Assembly (NCBI GenBank): GCA_963853835.1
Contig: OY970823.1
Coordinates: 67,837,845-67,901,844 of the forward strand
Length of the DNA: 64,000 bases
DNA from: Calendula officinalis
Taxonomy: Eukaryota > Streptophyta > Magnoliopsida > Asterales > Asteraceae
Reading direction: 5' to 3'
How positions within the stretch are numbered: the first letter of the stretch is position 1; the number at the start of each line of letters is the position of its first letter. A program made the position numbers and the translations under genes. The notes below the pieces were generated by a model, which saw only the letters and a program-made list of their open reading frames with translations, made no database searches and was not told the DNA's origin. Positions 32,768-43,769 of the stretch are shown here, piece by piece.

Positions 32768-33080
32768 CTACCTCCGTATCAAAATAAGTGATACATTTAG
32801 GAAATTGCGGTTTTTTAGGTAAAAGATTGGAAAGTGATTTAAAATAGTATAAAGTGGATAGTTAGTGGATAATGGGACCCACTTCTTTTGGATGTAGTGA
32901 AATTAATGATGTTTAAAAGTAAAAGTAAGGGTAAAAGAGTAATTTTACTTTATTAAAGTAGATAGTTAGTGGAGAAGGGGTCCCACTTTTTTGCCAAATA
33001 TGGAAAGATTTTGAAGTGTATCACTTATTTTGTTCCACCCCTTTTAGGAAAGTGTATCACTTATTTTGATACGGAGGTAG
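32768..33080. mobile_element. Stowaway-like MITE
   Basis: CTACCTCCGTATCAAAATAA to TTATTTTGATACGGAGGTAG, perfect TIR of about 20 bp, flanked by TA. The best preserved copy in the window. The ORF 32969-33169 lies inside and is spurious. Confidence 0.9.
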
Positions 33081-33204
33081 TATCTAGAATGGAAAGTGAA
33101 AACACATTTTATATCCAGAAACATGTGTCAAATTTCAATTATTTAAACAAAGTAATAATAAAATTTTAAACTATAATTAGAAAAAGCACGTACATATTAT
33201 AATT

Positions 33205-33420
33205 ATTATTCATATATAATAAAAGGTATTAATAAAAATTTGAAAAAATAGAAGAAAAGTTAAAATTTATATGAGCCTCAAATGACCAAAAAACTCTTTT
33301 TATGTATAAAATATGTAATTAAGTTTGACCATTGATTATTAGTGATCAACGGTTGAAATTTATCTTTTAAGACTATACAAAAACTAAAGAATACCTTGAA
33401 CACTTATAAATCATGCATGT
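33205..33420. mobile_element. right half of a foldback MITE
   Basis: TCAAATGACCAAAAAACTC, AAATATGTAATTAAG and GATCAACGGTTGA match the right arm of the family at 16748 and 27055; no left arm precedes it. The end of this arm is also the left border of the tandem duplication. Confidence 0.55.
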
Positions 33421-34264
33421 AACATGTTAGTTAAAATTGAATTTAAATATTACTTTTACTTCTAAATAATACATTCAACAAAATAACATGTAGTTCATGC
33501 AGTGTGAGTTAATATCTTAATTTAACTCATATTTAAAAAAACTGAAATATTTACTTTAAAAAATTACCAATAAAAAGTTATTAAAGCACTATTAGAAAAT
33601 AGAAAATATACAACATTTCAAAATTGTTTATTTTTCATTATTTTATAAGTGTTTATTAAAACTCCAAAACGTATTTCCATTATTTGCCACAATCTATTTT
33701 GGCATTTAACAAAAGTTAAGGTCTAATTTTATTATATGATTTATAACAAGTGAATGAAAATTTTAGTGACGGTGCAATAAATAACTGATTCATATTAAAA
33801 AGTTTTTCCTCTAATTTTCAGATTAATAAATCCGCAACGGAGTGCGGACCTTATTACACTCGTTAATGTACAAAACTCAAAGCTTTCTTTTCAAACTATA
33901 CATATTTTTCAGAGATTAGTATTAATTCCTACTAAATCTAGTTGTTTATTTTATTACTTATTTGATCAATATAAATATTCAAATTAAATAATGAAATTTG
34001 AAAAAAGAATTAATGGATTTTTTCATTTTATAGGTTAGATGAAATTGTGCATGAATCATGAGGAAATATTCCTTTTCAATCAGGACAAAAATGCATCTCG
34101 ATTATTATTCCTTTAAAAAAACTGAAGTGAGAAATGCATGTCATTATATTATATTCCTATAAAAAGAAAGATTATAATGGACTTGTATATATACATTAGT
34201 GATACTGAAATCACTGTTCACACAAGGAAATAAATAAACTCACAATATTATGAAATAAATGAAA

Positions 34265-34296
34265 CTAGCATGTTTACCCCGCGCGATGCGCGGGGG
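34265..34296 (-). mobile_element. Helitron-like 3' terminus (copy A)
   Basis: On the minus strand CCCCCGCGCATCGCGCGGGG precedes TAAACATG and CTAG, then T. The duplicate is at 40715-40746. Confidence 0.45.
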
Positions 34297-36133
34297 ATTT
34301 TCGTATGATACCCAAATATTATTTACCAATATTCGTACAACGCTAAGTAGATTGTTTTACATGTAAAAAAACAAAATGTATTGAACATTAAAGTTTAGGT
34401 CTTAAACTGTCATTTTAGAAAGTTCATTGAATAAAGATGTAATTCTAGAAAAGTTGATGGGTAATTGGTACACTATATAAAATTAATTTACATGCCTATT
34501 ATATTAAGGGAAATGTTAACAAATGAATGGTTAAGAAAGAAGAAGTAGTTTAAACTTAATGTACATTAATCATTAAAAAACCACTCTGGTATTTCATTAA
34601 CCACATCAAAGTCGTTACGCTTTGCGACTTGTATATTATTATCTTTAACCATAGTCATAAACGTAATGGTTAACAAAATCCTTATGTTACTCTATACTAT
34701 ACTATATTAAATTAAAAATAATAATAATCATCATAAGAAAGAATTAAGTAAAAACAAAGTTACAAAATAAAATAAAGTTAAAGTCAAAGAAAGGGGTTGG
34801 TAAAAACAATTATAAAAACATACTTCCTCCGTTTCAAAATAAGTGATACCAATTAGCTTTCATGTATTTTGAGGCAAAAGATTATAATGAATGTTAAATT
34901 AGATTAAATTGGATAGTTGGTGAGTGATGGGTCCCAAATATTATGATTAAAGTGAATTAATTGATGTTTAAAAGTAAAAGTGGGGTAAATGAGTCATTTC
35001 ACTTTATTAAAGGAGATAGTTAGTTGTAACGACCCGAAATTGTAAATAAATAAATTATGTAAAAATATGATAATTAAGGATAAATCATATAAAACACGTG
35101 GGAATTGGTTTCGTGTCGTTTGGATACCGTTTGATATGGTTAAAGTCAAAACCGGGACGAGTTTAGCAACGAAAAACTGCAGCATGCTTGAACCAGAGAG
35201 TTCGCGCCGCGAACTCTTGTTCCCGGTCGTGAACATCAAACAGAGATTTTGGGATTTTGGAGATCGGAGTTCACGAGCAGCTCACGATCGCGAAAAGTTC
35301 ACGACGCGCGTAGTTCGCGCCGCGAACTCGAGATCACGATCGCGAACTTTCTCGACACCAGCATTAAAGACGGGATTGGTTCATTTATTGCTATCCAAAA
35401 CCCTAGTTTTCTACTCTCAGCTTGTGTGTGCGATTTTTAAGTGTAAAGTGGCGTTTGGAGCTTAATCTTCACTAAATCTTGAGGATTTTTACTCCTAGTT
35501 GAAGATTAAAGGTAAATCCTCATTTGTCATGTGTTGTAAGTCTTAGATTCAAGAAGGGAAAGCTTGAATCTCAAACCCTAGTTTTGGGTTGGTACTTAAA
35601 TGGTGAGTGGAAGTTGTATAACTTAGATCTATGGTATTTTAACAAGGAAAATGTGTTCATAATATGGATCTATGAAAAATATGGAGATTTATGGAATTAG
35701 GGTTTGGTAACTTGGGGGAAAATGATGCTATTAGATGACTAACCATGGAATATGTAGTTTGTATTGATGATTGATGCATACCATTGTATTGGTTTTGATA
35801 ATAGGTCATTGGTTGAAGGATTTGAGGTTTTCAAGTCTTGAGAACTGATAATCTTGTTCAAGAGTCATATCTTGAAGTGAGCTTGGCTAAGGTGAGTACA
35901 TGTGAACTTTCAAAACTGAGTACATAGTTATGAAATGTTTTATGAATAAATATTTTATCGAGTCTATAAGTAATTTAGCTATTTATGTGAATTATGATGA
36001 ATTGCTTATATGATGATGAATTGATTGAATGATTACAAATGATGGAGCTATAAGCTCATAATTATAATTGACAGATAATGATGATGATGATGATGTCCCT
36101 AAGGCCGTGATAGATCGGAGGCATTTCGGTTAT

Positions 36134-38131
36134 TGTAACGACCCGAATTTTATGTTAAATAAATTATGAAAAAATAGGATAAATAAGAATAAATCATTTA
36201 AAGAACGTATGAATTGGTTTCGTGTCATTTGGACATCGTATGAGAAAGTTATGGACGAAACGGGTCAAACCTGGGTAGTAAGCGAGAAGGAAAAGAAATT
36301 CAAGGAATGTTGGGCAAGATCGCGAACACGAGTTTTAGATCATGACACGAGTTTCGGATCATGACACGAGTTTTGGATCGCGAACACGAGGTTTGCGAAC
36401 AGCAACTTTGGTTCGTGAACACGAGTTTAGGGTTCGTGTCACGAGTTTGCGTGGGGTGCAGGTTCGCGGACGCGAGTTTGGGGTTCGTGACACGAGAATT
36501 GGCTGAACAGCATTAAATACGGGATTTTGGCTCATTTATTGCTATTTCAAAACCCTAGCTTCTCTCTTCAAGTGAGTATACGATTTTGAGTGGAAAACAT
36601 CATTTGGAACTGATTTCTTCATCAAATCTCGTGATTCTTCACTCCTAGTTGAAGATTAAAGGTAAATCTTCACTCCTTGATCTTTGTAGCTTTAGATCTA
36701 TGGATTTCTTGGCTTGGGTTTGAAACCCTAGTTCTTGGGGTTATGATTAATGGTGAAATAAATGATGTATATACTTAATAGATGGTATTTTAACAAGGGA
36801 ATCAAGTGTATGGTTTGGATTTGTAAGAATCTTATGGGTGGTTAAACCTAGGGTTTGGTAAATCACCATAATTGGGGGAAATGTGTTAGTAAGTGTTATC
36901 TAGAGATAGATGGACACATTGGTAGTAGTATGTGATGTTGATCATCTTGTGATTATTGTATTAGGAATTTGGTGAGGTCTTGGAAGGTTGACCGAATTGT
37001 GAAGCAAGGATATTGGCGTAAAGAATACGGTTGTAGCATTTTATTGCTAAGGTGAGTACATGAGACTTTTAAACTGGGTACATAGCAAATAGTTTTGATA
37101 ATACATATGATAATTTATGGGTCTTTATTAATAAATATTTTGATAAAGATAGTGACTGAAATGTATGAGAGTATGTAGGGTGTGATACTAGAATATGTCT
37201 AGTATGATGGACGAATTTGAGGGTAAATATGATTGATGATATTGGAAGTAGTATGATAAACTAAGTAATAATGGAATCTTTATTAACGAACAATAATAAT
37301 AAAGACAAAGAGTAAAAGAATGCACATTGAGTCTTTATTAATAAATATGTATTAGTAAAGCAATTGGAGATGATTTTGTAGTAATGAGTATCTATTGGTA
37401 AGACTTACTAATAAAAGTAAAGAACGAATATATATGAAAATGATGATGAAGTGACTAGTAATAGTTATGTATTATAGTCAATGGAAAGATAAAAGTATTA
37501 TGATATCGATTAATAAGAAATATATCTTATGAAATAAGCAAGTATAGACCTCCTAGGGTCATAGAGGTAGAAGTAAACGTGGATTGCTTACGATCGGGTC
37601 CGTGGGACCATACAGGTACGTTCATACTATGTTGAACTAATTATATGTAGTTATTATTGAATAACTAACTCGTTTGATGATTTATGTGATAGTCGAAAGC
37701 TTTGATTGAAATAACTATTGAGTTATGGTAAGTATGAGATGACGTGATGATGCGGGGGACCCCCGGTCATGAGGTGTGGAATGAGGGGCAGTTGGGTGGA
37801 TTCCCATCGACTCATCCACGTTAGTAGTCTTGCTAACTCGACGTATTCCGGTGAGTAAGGCAGGTATCGGTAGATTGGGCGAATCCCTCTTGCCGGTATC
37901 TTGAAGCTTATTAATGGCGATGGATTTCGGTTAATAAGTTGATGTGAAGCTTACTAATGGCGATGGATTTCGGTTAGTAAGTTAATGTGATTCTAGTACA
38001 TACATGTTTATGTATTAGGTATGTTTGTTCTTCTAACTAGTTCGGTGGCAACTCGATAGTTAGATATGGTTGCTAGTAGAGCATAGATTGATAGAGTCAC
38101 GATGGGGTGACTAGATGGTAGTGAGATTGTT

Positions 38132-38191
<60 letters not shown>

Positions 38192-38532
38192 TATATATTT
38201 ATAAAATGATTATTATTATTGAGGTCTAAAACTCATGTATCTCACGAGACTATTTTGTATCACGTACTACGTTTGTTTTGTGGCTATGTACTCAGGTACA
38301 GGTTGAAGTGATAGAAGGTTGCATTAGAAGTGGCCTAGAGATGTTTAGCTCGGGAGCTCATAGGTAGATCCCGTTTGCCTATGGTTTTGATATACTTGGT
38401 GACACCGTATTTTTGTAAACTCTGATAAGGTTTTAAGGTTTTTGTTAAATTGTATTTTGGACAATATGTCAAATAATGGGAAACTGTATTTTTAAATGAT
38501 CTAAACGATGTTTTAAAAATACGGGTGTTACA
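36134..38532 (+). mobile_element. solo LTR, TGTAACG family (copy 2), nested in copy 1
   Basis: TGTAACGACCCGAATTTT...ACGGGTGTTACA, 2399 bp, with target duplication GTTAT at 36129-36133 and 38533-38537. It is longer than its relatives because of extra sequence around 36900-38200, including a ~42-bp tandem pair at 37903-37987 (GGCGATGGATTTCGGTTA) and a TA microsatellite. Confidence 0.9.
38131..38188. repeat. (TA)n microsatellite
   Basis: About 58 bp of alternating TA with one C, inside solo LTR copy 2. Confidence 0.95.
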
Positions 38533-40141
38533 GTTATTACGGTACCTTAAGGTTAGTGGTAGATTGGAGGCATTCCAATTACCCAACACCTATGAGTCCC
38601 GGTAGATTGGAGGCATTACGGTTACCGTGGAAAGGCAGTCTTGATAGATTGGAGGCATTCCGATTATCTTGACATTGGCCAATGATAAACGAAAGAAAGT
38701 GACCCATTATGAAATTAATAATATTATTTTATTATAAATGATATTATGTGACTAGTTGTTTTTCGGGTCTAAAACTCATGTATCTCACGAGGCAATTTTG
38801 TCTCACGTACTATGTTTGTGTTTTTGCTATGTACTCAAGTTCGGTATCGAAGATATAGGAGGTCCGATTAGAAGAGGCCTTGATGAGATTAGCTTGGTGT
38901 TCATAATTAGAGTCCATATCCTATGGCTAAGATATAATTTGTAACACCAATTTTTGTCTACTCTGATAATCTCAAACAAGAAACATTTTGTTTCTGTAAA
39001 ACCGGTATTTGACAACGATACAATATTATGTATTTTGGATGTAATGTTTTTTTAAATGTTATTTTAAAAATTGAGGTGTTACATTAGTGGGTATGGGTCC
39101 CACTATAGTTTACCAAATAAGGAAAGTTTTAAAGTGTGTCACTTATTTTGAAACACCTCAAAATGGAAGGTGTGTCACTTATTTTGAAACGGAGGAAATA
39201 AAATAAATCCTTGTCGTATGCAGCTATGCATGCAGTTTATAGTGCACACGATTCCAAACCAATACGTGTCAGCATCTCATATTAGTTACATATGTGCAGT
39301 CTTCTCTCTACCAATGAAAACGCTTTACTATTCATCCTGTCAATTCGTAGTTTACAAATGTAGTACTTCCTTCGATTCAAAATAAGTGACACTTTTCTTT
39401 TTGGGGTTATTCAAAATAAGTGACATTTTGAGACTATACAAAAACAAAAGAATACCTTGAACACTTATAAACCATACATGTAACATGTTAGTTAAACTTG
39501 AATATAAATATAACTTTTACTTCAAAATAATACATTCAATAAAATAACATGTACTTCAAGCGGTGTGAGTTAATAATTTAAATCATACTTAAAAAAATGA
39601 AATATTAACTTTAAAAAATTACGAATAAAAAGTTATTAAAACACTATTAGAAAATAGAAAATATACAACATTACAAATTTTTTTATTTTTCATTATTTTG
39701 TAAGTGTTTATTAAAACTCCAAAACGTATTTCCATTATTTGCCACAATCTATTTTGGCATTTAGCAAAAATTAAGGTCTTATTTTATAAGATGGTTTATA
39801 ACAAGTGAATGAAAATTTTAATGGCGGTGTAATAAATAATTGATTCATATTAAAAAATTCCTCTAATTTTCAGATTAATAAATCCGCAACGGAGTGCGGA
39901 CCTTATTACACTCGTTAATGTACAAAACTCAAAGCTTTCTTTTCAAACTATACTTATTTTTCAGAGATTAGTATTAATTCATACTAAATCTTTTTGTTTA
40001 TATTATTATTTATTTGATCAATATAAATGTTCAAATTAAATGATGAAATTTGAAAAGAGAATTAATGGATTTTTCATTTTATAGGTTAGAGGATTAAGTA
40101 TAAAGATTTAAAATCTTCTTATTTTTATAGTATGTTGAAGT

Positions 40142-40427
40142 TAGGGTTGAGCATTTAGCCCTAAAAAACCAAATTGAAAAAAAGACCAACCGAAACCCAA
40201 AAACATGTAATCAGTTTGGTTTCGAATTTGAGAATTCATTATTTTGGTTTCGGTTCGTTCCTCGGATAGGGTTGACATTTGGGCTAAAAACTTAACCGGT
40301 CGAACTGAAATCGAATCGAACTAAGAACGAAAATATGTAATTGGTTCGGTTTAGGTTTTAAAAATTCATCATGTTTCGGTTCTATTGGTTTCAGCTTAAT
40401 TCGGTTTTTAGACAACGTTCACCCCTA
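40142..40427. mobile_element. nonautonomous hAT element
   Basis: TAGGGTTGAGCA...GTTCACCCCTA, 286 bp, flanked by the perfect 8-bp duplication GTTGAAGT (40134-40141, 40428-40435). Interior is rich in TTCGGTT words in both orientations. Present only in copy B of the tandem duplication. Confidence 0.85.
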
Positions 40428-40714
40428 GTTGAAGTCAAAGTTAGTAATCAATGCAAAATAATGTTATTATTGATTTGTATTATGTAATCAAATTGTGCAT
40501 GAATCATGAGGAAATATTCCTTTTCAATCAGGACAAAAATGCATCTCGATTATTATTCCTTTAAAAAAATTGAAGTGAGAAATGGATGTCGATTATATTA
40601 TATTTCTAAAGAAAGAAAGACTATAGTGGACTTATATATATACACTAGTAATACTGAAATCACTGTTCACACAAGGAAATAAATAAATTCACAATATATA
40701 TGAAATATATAAAA

Positions 40715-40746
40715 CTAGCGTGTTTACCCCGCGCGGTGCGCGCGGG
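40715..40746 (-). mobile_element. Helitron-like 3' terminus (copy B)
   Basis: Same structure as in copy A with two changes in the hairpin (CCCGCGCGCACCGCGCGGGG), followed by CTAG and T on the minus strand. Confidence 0.45.
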
Positions 40747-41268
40747 ATTTTCGTATGATACCCAAATATTATTTACCAATATTCATACAACGCTAAGTAG
40801 ATTGTTTTACATGTAAAAAAACAAAATATATTGAACATTAAAGTTTAGGTCGTAAACTGTCATTTTAGAAAGTTCATTGAATAAAAATGTAATTCTAGCA
40901 AAGTTGATGGGTCATTGGTACACGATATAAAATTAATTTACATGCCTATTATATTAAGGGAAATGTTAACAAATGAATGGTTAAGAAAGAAATAGTTTAA
41001 ACTTAATGTATATTAACCATTAAAAAATCACCCTGGTATTTCATTAACCACATCAAAGTAGTTATGCTTTGCAACTTGTATATTATTATCTTTAACCATA
41101 ATCATAAAGGTAATGGTTAACAAAATCCTTATATGTATCTATACTATACTATATTAAATTAAAAATAAAAATAATAATCTAAGAAAGAACTAAGTAAAAA
41201 TAAAGTTACAAAATAAAATAAAGTTAAAGTCAAAGAAAGGGGCTGGTAAAAACAATTATAAAAACATA

Positions 41269-41579
41269 CTTCCTCAGTTTCAAAATAAGTGATACCAATT
41301 AACTTTCATGTATTTTGAGGCAAAAGATTGTAATGAAGGTTAAATTAGATTAAATTGGATAGTTAGTGAGTGATGGGTCTCACATATTATGATTAAAGTG
41401 AATTAAATGATGTTTAAAAGTAAAAGTGAGGTAAATGAGCCATTTCACTTTATTAAAGGAGATAGTTTGTGGGTATGGGTCCCACTATAGTTATCAAATA
41501 AGGAAAGTTTTAAAGTGTATCACGTATTTTGAAACACCTCAAAATGGAAGGTGTATCACTTATTTTGAAACAGAAGAAG
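41269..41579. mobile_element. Stowaway-like MITE
   Basis: Intact duplicate of the interrupted element at 34823-39198, with TA flanks and about 95% similar sequence by eye. Confidence 0.85.
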
Positions 41580-41703
41580 TAAAATAAATCCTTGTTGGTC
41601 AGCATCTCATATTAGTTCATATTAGTTACATATGTGCAGTCTTCTCTCTACCAATGAAAACGCTTTACTATTCATCCTGTCAATTCGTAGTTTACAAATG
41701 TAG

Positions 41704-41972
41704 TACTTCCTCCGATTTAAAATAAGTGACACACTTTCCTTTTTGGGGTGATTCAAAATAAGTGACATACTTTGAAAAATTACCTTATTTGGAAAAAATA
41801 TTATCTACTTTAACAAAGTGAAATGACTCATTTACCCTTACTTTTTTAATTTTAAATATTATTAACCTTACTTTATTCAAAAGGTGTGACTCATTCCATA
41901 CTAACCATCAAATTAATTTAATTTAATTATCATTATAATTTTTTTCTCAAAACACATGAAATCTTAAGTGTT
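41704..41972. mobile_element. truncated Stowaway-like MITE
   Basis: The left terminus CTTCCTCCGATTTAAAATAA is present, but the right arm is cut at 41972 and replaced by a duplicated GTGTTTGGCTCTCATTCTTG (41972 and 42039), the latter in a tRNA-like context (TTTAGTCTAGCGGTATGG). Confidence 0.65.
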
Positions 41973-42095
41973 TGGCTCTCATTCTTGTATTAATTGCGTC
42001 ATTTAATAATCAAATGGTTTTTAGTCTAGCGGTATGGTGTTTGGCTCTCATTCTTGTGGCCGAGATTTAAGTTTAATAATGAACATAGGTGATAT

Positions 42096-43048
42096 TTAAA
42101 AGTAGTTTAGGATTAATCCAAAAGCCCGTTCCACATCCTTACGTGCGGATTCTTGTTTTTTGGTAAACAATACCTCTTTTGGATCAACTGGATGTCGGTA
42201 GGCTTTGACAAACGTCGCATGCCGAGGATATATACCATCGGTAAGGAAATAACCGAATCTATATGGATTGCCATTCACCGTAAAAGGAGCATCGGGTGCC
42301 TTTCCTGATAACAAGTCGTTGAATATTGGTGATTGATCAAGCACGTTAATATCATTATTAAAACCCGCAACCCCAAAGTAAGCATGCCAAAACCATAAAT
42401 CTTGGGAAGCAACAGCTTCTAATATCAACGACGGTACTCCATGATGTCCACCAGTGTACTCACCTCTCCACGATTGTGGACAGTTCCTCCAATCCCAGTG
42501 CATACAATCAATGCCACCAAGCATTCCAGGAAAACCATGTCTCTCTTCGCGTGCCTCATATAATTTTTGAACATCGCTTACTGTTGGTTTTCGCAAATAA
42601 ATAGGTCCGAAATTTTCCAAAACACCTTGTGAAAATCTATACATACTTTCCCTTGCAGTTCTTTCAGATATGCGTAGGTACTCGTCAAGGCCATAGCTCG
42701 AATTGCTGCAGTACATTTTTGCAAAGCAGTGAATCCCCGCCTACCTCTAGCATCAAATCTCAATTGAAAAAAATGATACATGTTTTCTAATGCGCTACAT
42801 ATGCGCATAAATAAATTTTTCCTGAGGCGAAACCTTCGTTTGAAATCGTTGTCGTCATAAACTGAATCATTCGCAAAATAATCTCGATATAGCATGTCAT
42901 GTCCAGCTTCTCGATTTCTATTTAACTTTGCGGTTCTAGTGTCAAAGACTTCACTTTCATCATCGTCGGATAAATCATCGAGGAGTTCTTGGTATATTGT
43001 TAGCATAAACGCATCATCTTCGTCAGATGATGAACCAAGATAATTCAT
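42096..43048 (-). pseudogene. PIF/Harbinger transposase pseudogene (HARBI1-like nuclease)
   Basis: ATG at 43046-43048 begins MNYLGSSSDEDDAF; this frame runs to about residue 115 (TALQKCTAAIRAMA), then homology jumps to another frame near 42690 (DEYLRISERTARESMYRF). The DDE_Tnp_4 catalytic acids are seen: D in GGIDCMHW, D in NNDINVLDQSP, E in ESARKDVERAFG. After RAFG (42118) the protein ends in unrelated LILNYF, so about 90-100 C-terminal residues are missing. Harbinger nucleases cut and paste TTA/TAA-flanked elements together with a Myb-like partner, not found here. Frameshift plus truncation make it inactive. Confidence 0.9.
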
Positions 43049-43430
43049 TATTTGTGAGTTGGGGTATTTTGGTAGAGTTGTGGTGTGTTTTGGTAGTGTT
43101 TTGGTAGTGTTTTGATAATGTTTGAGTGTGTTTATATAGGAAATAAATAAATTAAATTAATTAATTATTTTTTTTTTAAATCTGCAACGGCTAAAAGAGC
43201 CGTTCAACGGCTATATTTTCGTCCAAATCGATCAAACAACCGGCGTGGAGGGGCGTTGCCCATTGCGTTCTTCGGCCACGCCGACCCCAACGCCGTGGGG
43301 GGGGGGCGGTGTTCCATGTGTTTCCCACGCCGTTGCCGCCATGTCACACCCCAACGCCGGGCGGGCGTGGACCCGTACCTTGCCGCCTAAGAAAACGCGT
43401 GTGTTTATAAAACTTTGATTCATTAGCGAA
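43049..43430. other. GC-rich 5' flank of the Harbinger element
   Basis: After an AT-rich leader, 43180-43390 is strongly GC-rich with GCCGTT/AACGGC and CCAACGCC words and a run of ten G at about 43297. Such terminal regions are common in Harbinger elements, but I could not fix the TIR or the 3-bp duplication. Confidence 0.5.
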
Positions 43431-43501
43431 ATGGATCCTTGTATTATCAAAAATCATGCATTCTTTGTAATCAGATTTCAATCTTTAATTTGCAGCTACT
43501 T

Positions 43502-43754
43502 TTTGAAAACGGCAAATGAAATAACGGAAGCTTACTCGCAATTTTTCAGCGAGCACCCCGAGTTCGAGCTCCGCATAAGCGGGCAAACCCAGCCCCCAAA
43601 GGGATTTCCAAGGAAAATTCTCCATATGTGTCCGTGTGCGGTGTGAGTAAATTTACGCTAATGCGACGCTCCCAAAGGGATTCGAACTCACGTCCTGCAG
43701 CCCACATGGGTATAAACCCAGTGCCTCAGACCAGCTAGGCTGGCCATCATTGGC
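43502..43754 (-). mobile_element. tRNA-derived SINE with 15-bp target duplication
   Basis: The perfect duplication AATTTGCAGCTACTT at 43487-43501 and 43755-43769 brackets 253 bp. On the minus strand the head carries CCTAGCTGGTCTGAGGCACT (A box region) and GAGTTCGAATCC (B box), and the tail ends in TTTTCAAAAA. Pol III promoter, A-rich tail and long duplication are the marks of a SINE mobilised by a LINE machinery. Confidence 0.85.
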
Positions 43755-43769
43755 AATTTGCAGCTACTT

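Larger units (their letters stand above)
35025..39083 (+). mobile_element. solo LTR, TGTAACG family (copy 1), with a second copy nested
   Basis: TGTAACGACCCGAA...GGTGTTACA; target duplication TTAGT at 35020-35024 and 39084-39088. Without the nested copy it is about 1655 bp. It contains a GC-rich section at 35195-35360 with words such as GTTCGCGCCGCGAACTC, and a loose repeat of GGTAGATTGGAGGCATT at 36105, 38560, 38600 and 38645. No gene; the ORF at 35067-35465 is LTR sequence. Confidence 0.9.
34823..39198. mobile_element. Stowaway-like MITE interrupted by a solo LTR
   Basis: Left part 34823-35024 and right part 39084-39198 join into a normal ~315-bp Stowaway. The undisturbed duplicate at 41269-41579 confirms the reading. 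Confidence 0.9.
33371..39431. repeat. tandem duplication, copy A (expanded by an insertion)
   Basis: 33371 (GACTATACAAAAAC) to 39431 matches 39432-41768 in order and orientation, once the 4.06-kb solo LTR insertion at 35025-39083 is removed. Both copies carry the same Helitron-like end, TCCGCAACGGAGTGCGGACC, and a Stowaway. No gene. Confidence 0.85.
39432..41768. repeat. tandem duplication, copy B
   Basis: Starts GACTATACAAAAAC and ends in the left arm of a Stowaway (AAATAAGTGACAT), the same junction word as the end of copy A. It has about 400 bp (40092-40490) that copy A lacks, containing a small hAT element. No gene. Confidence 0.85.

Noticed and set aside
35067..35465. 132-codon ORF in the solo LTR
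   Set aside because: It follows LTR sequence shared in all three copies, in which the frame is not kept.
43232..43450. ORFs over the GC-rich Harbinger flank
   Set aside because: Low-complexity GC-rich noncoding terminal region; no conservation signal.
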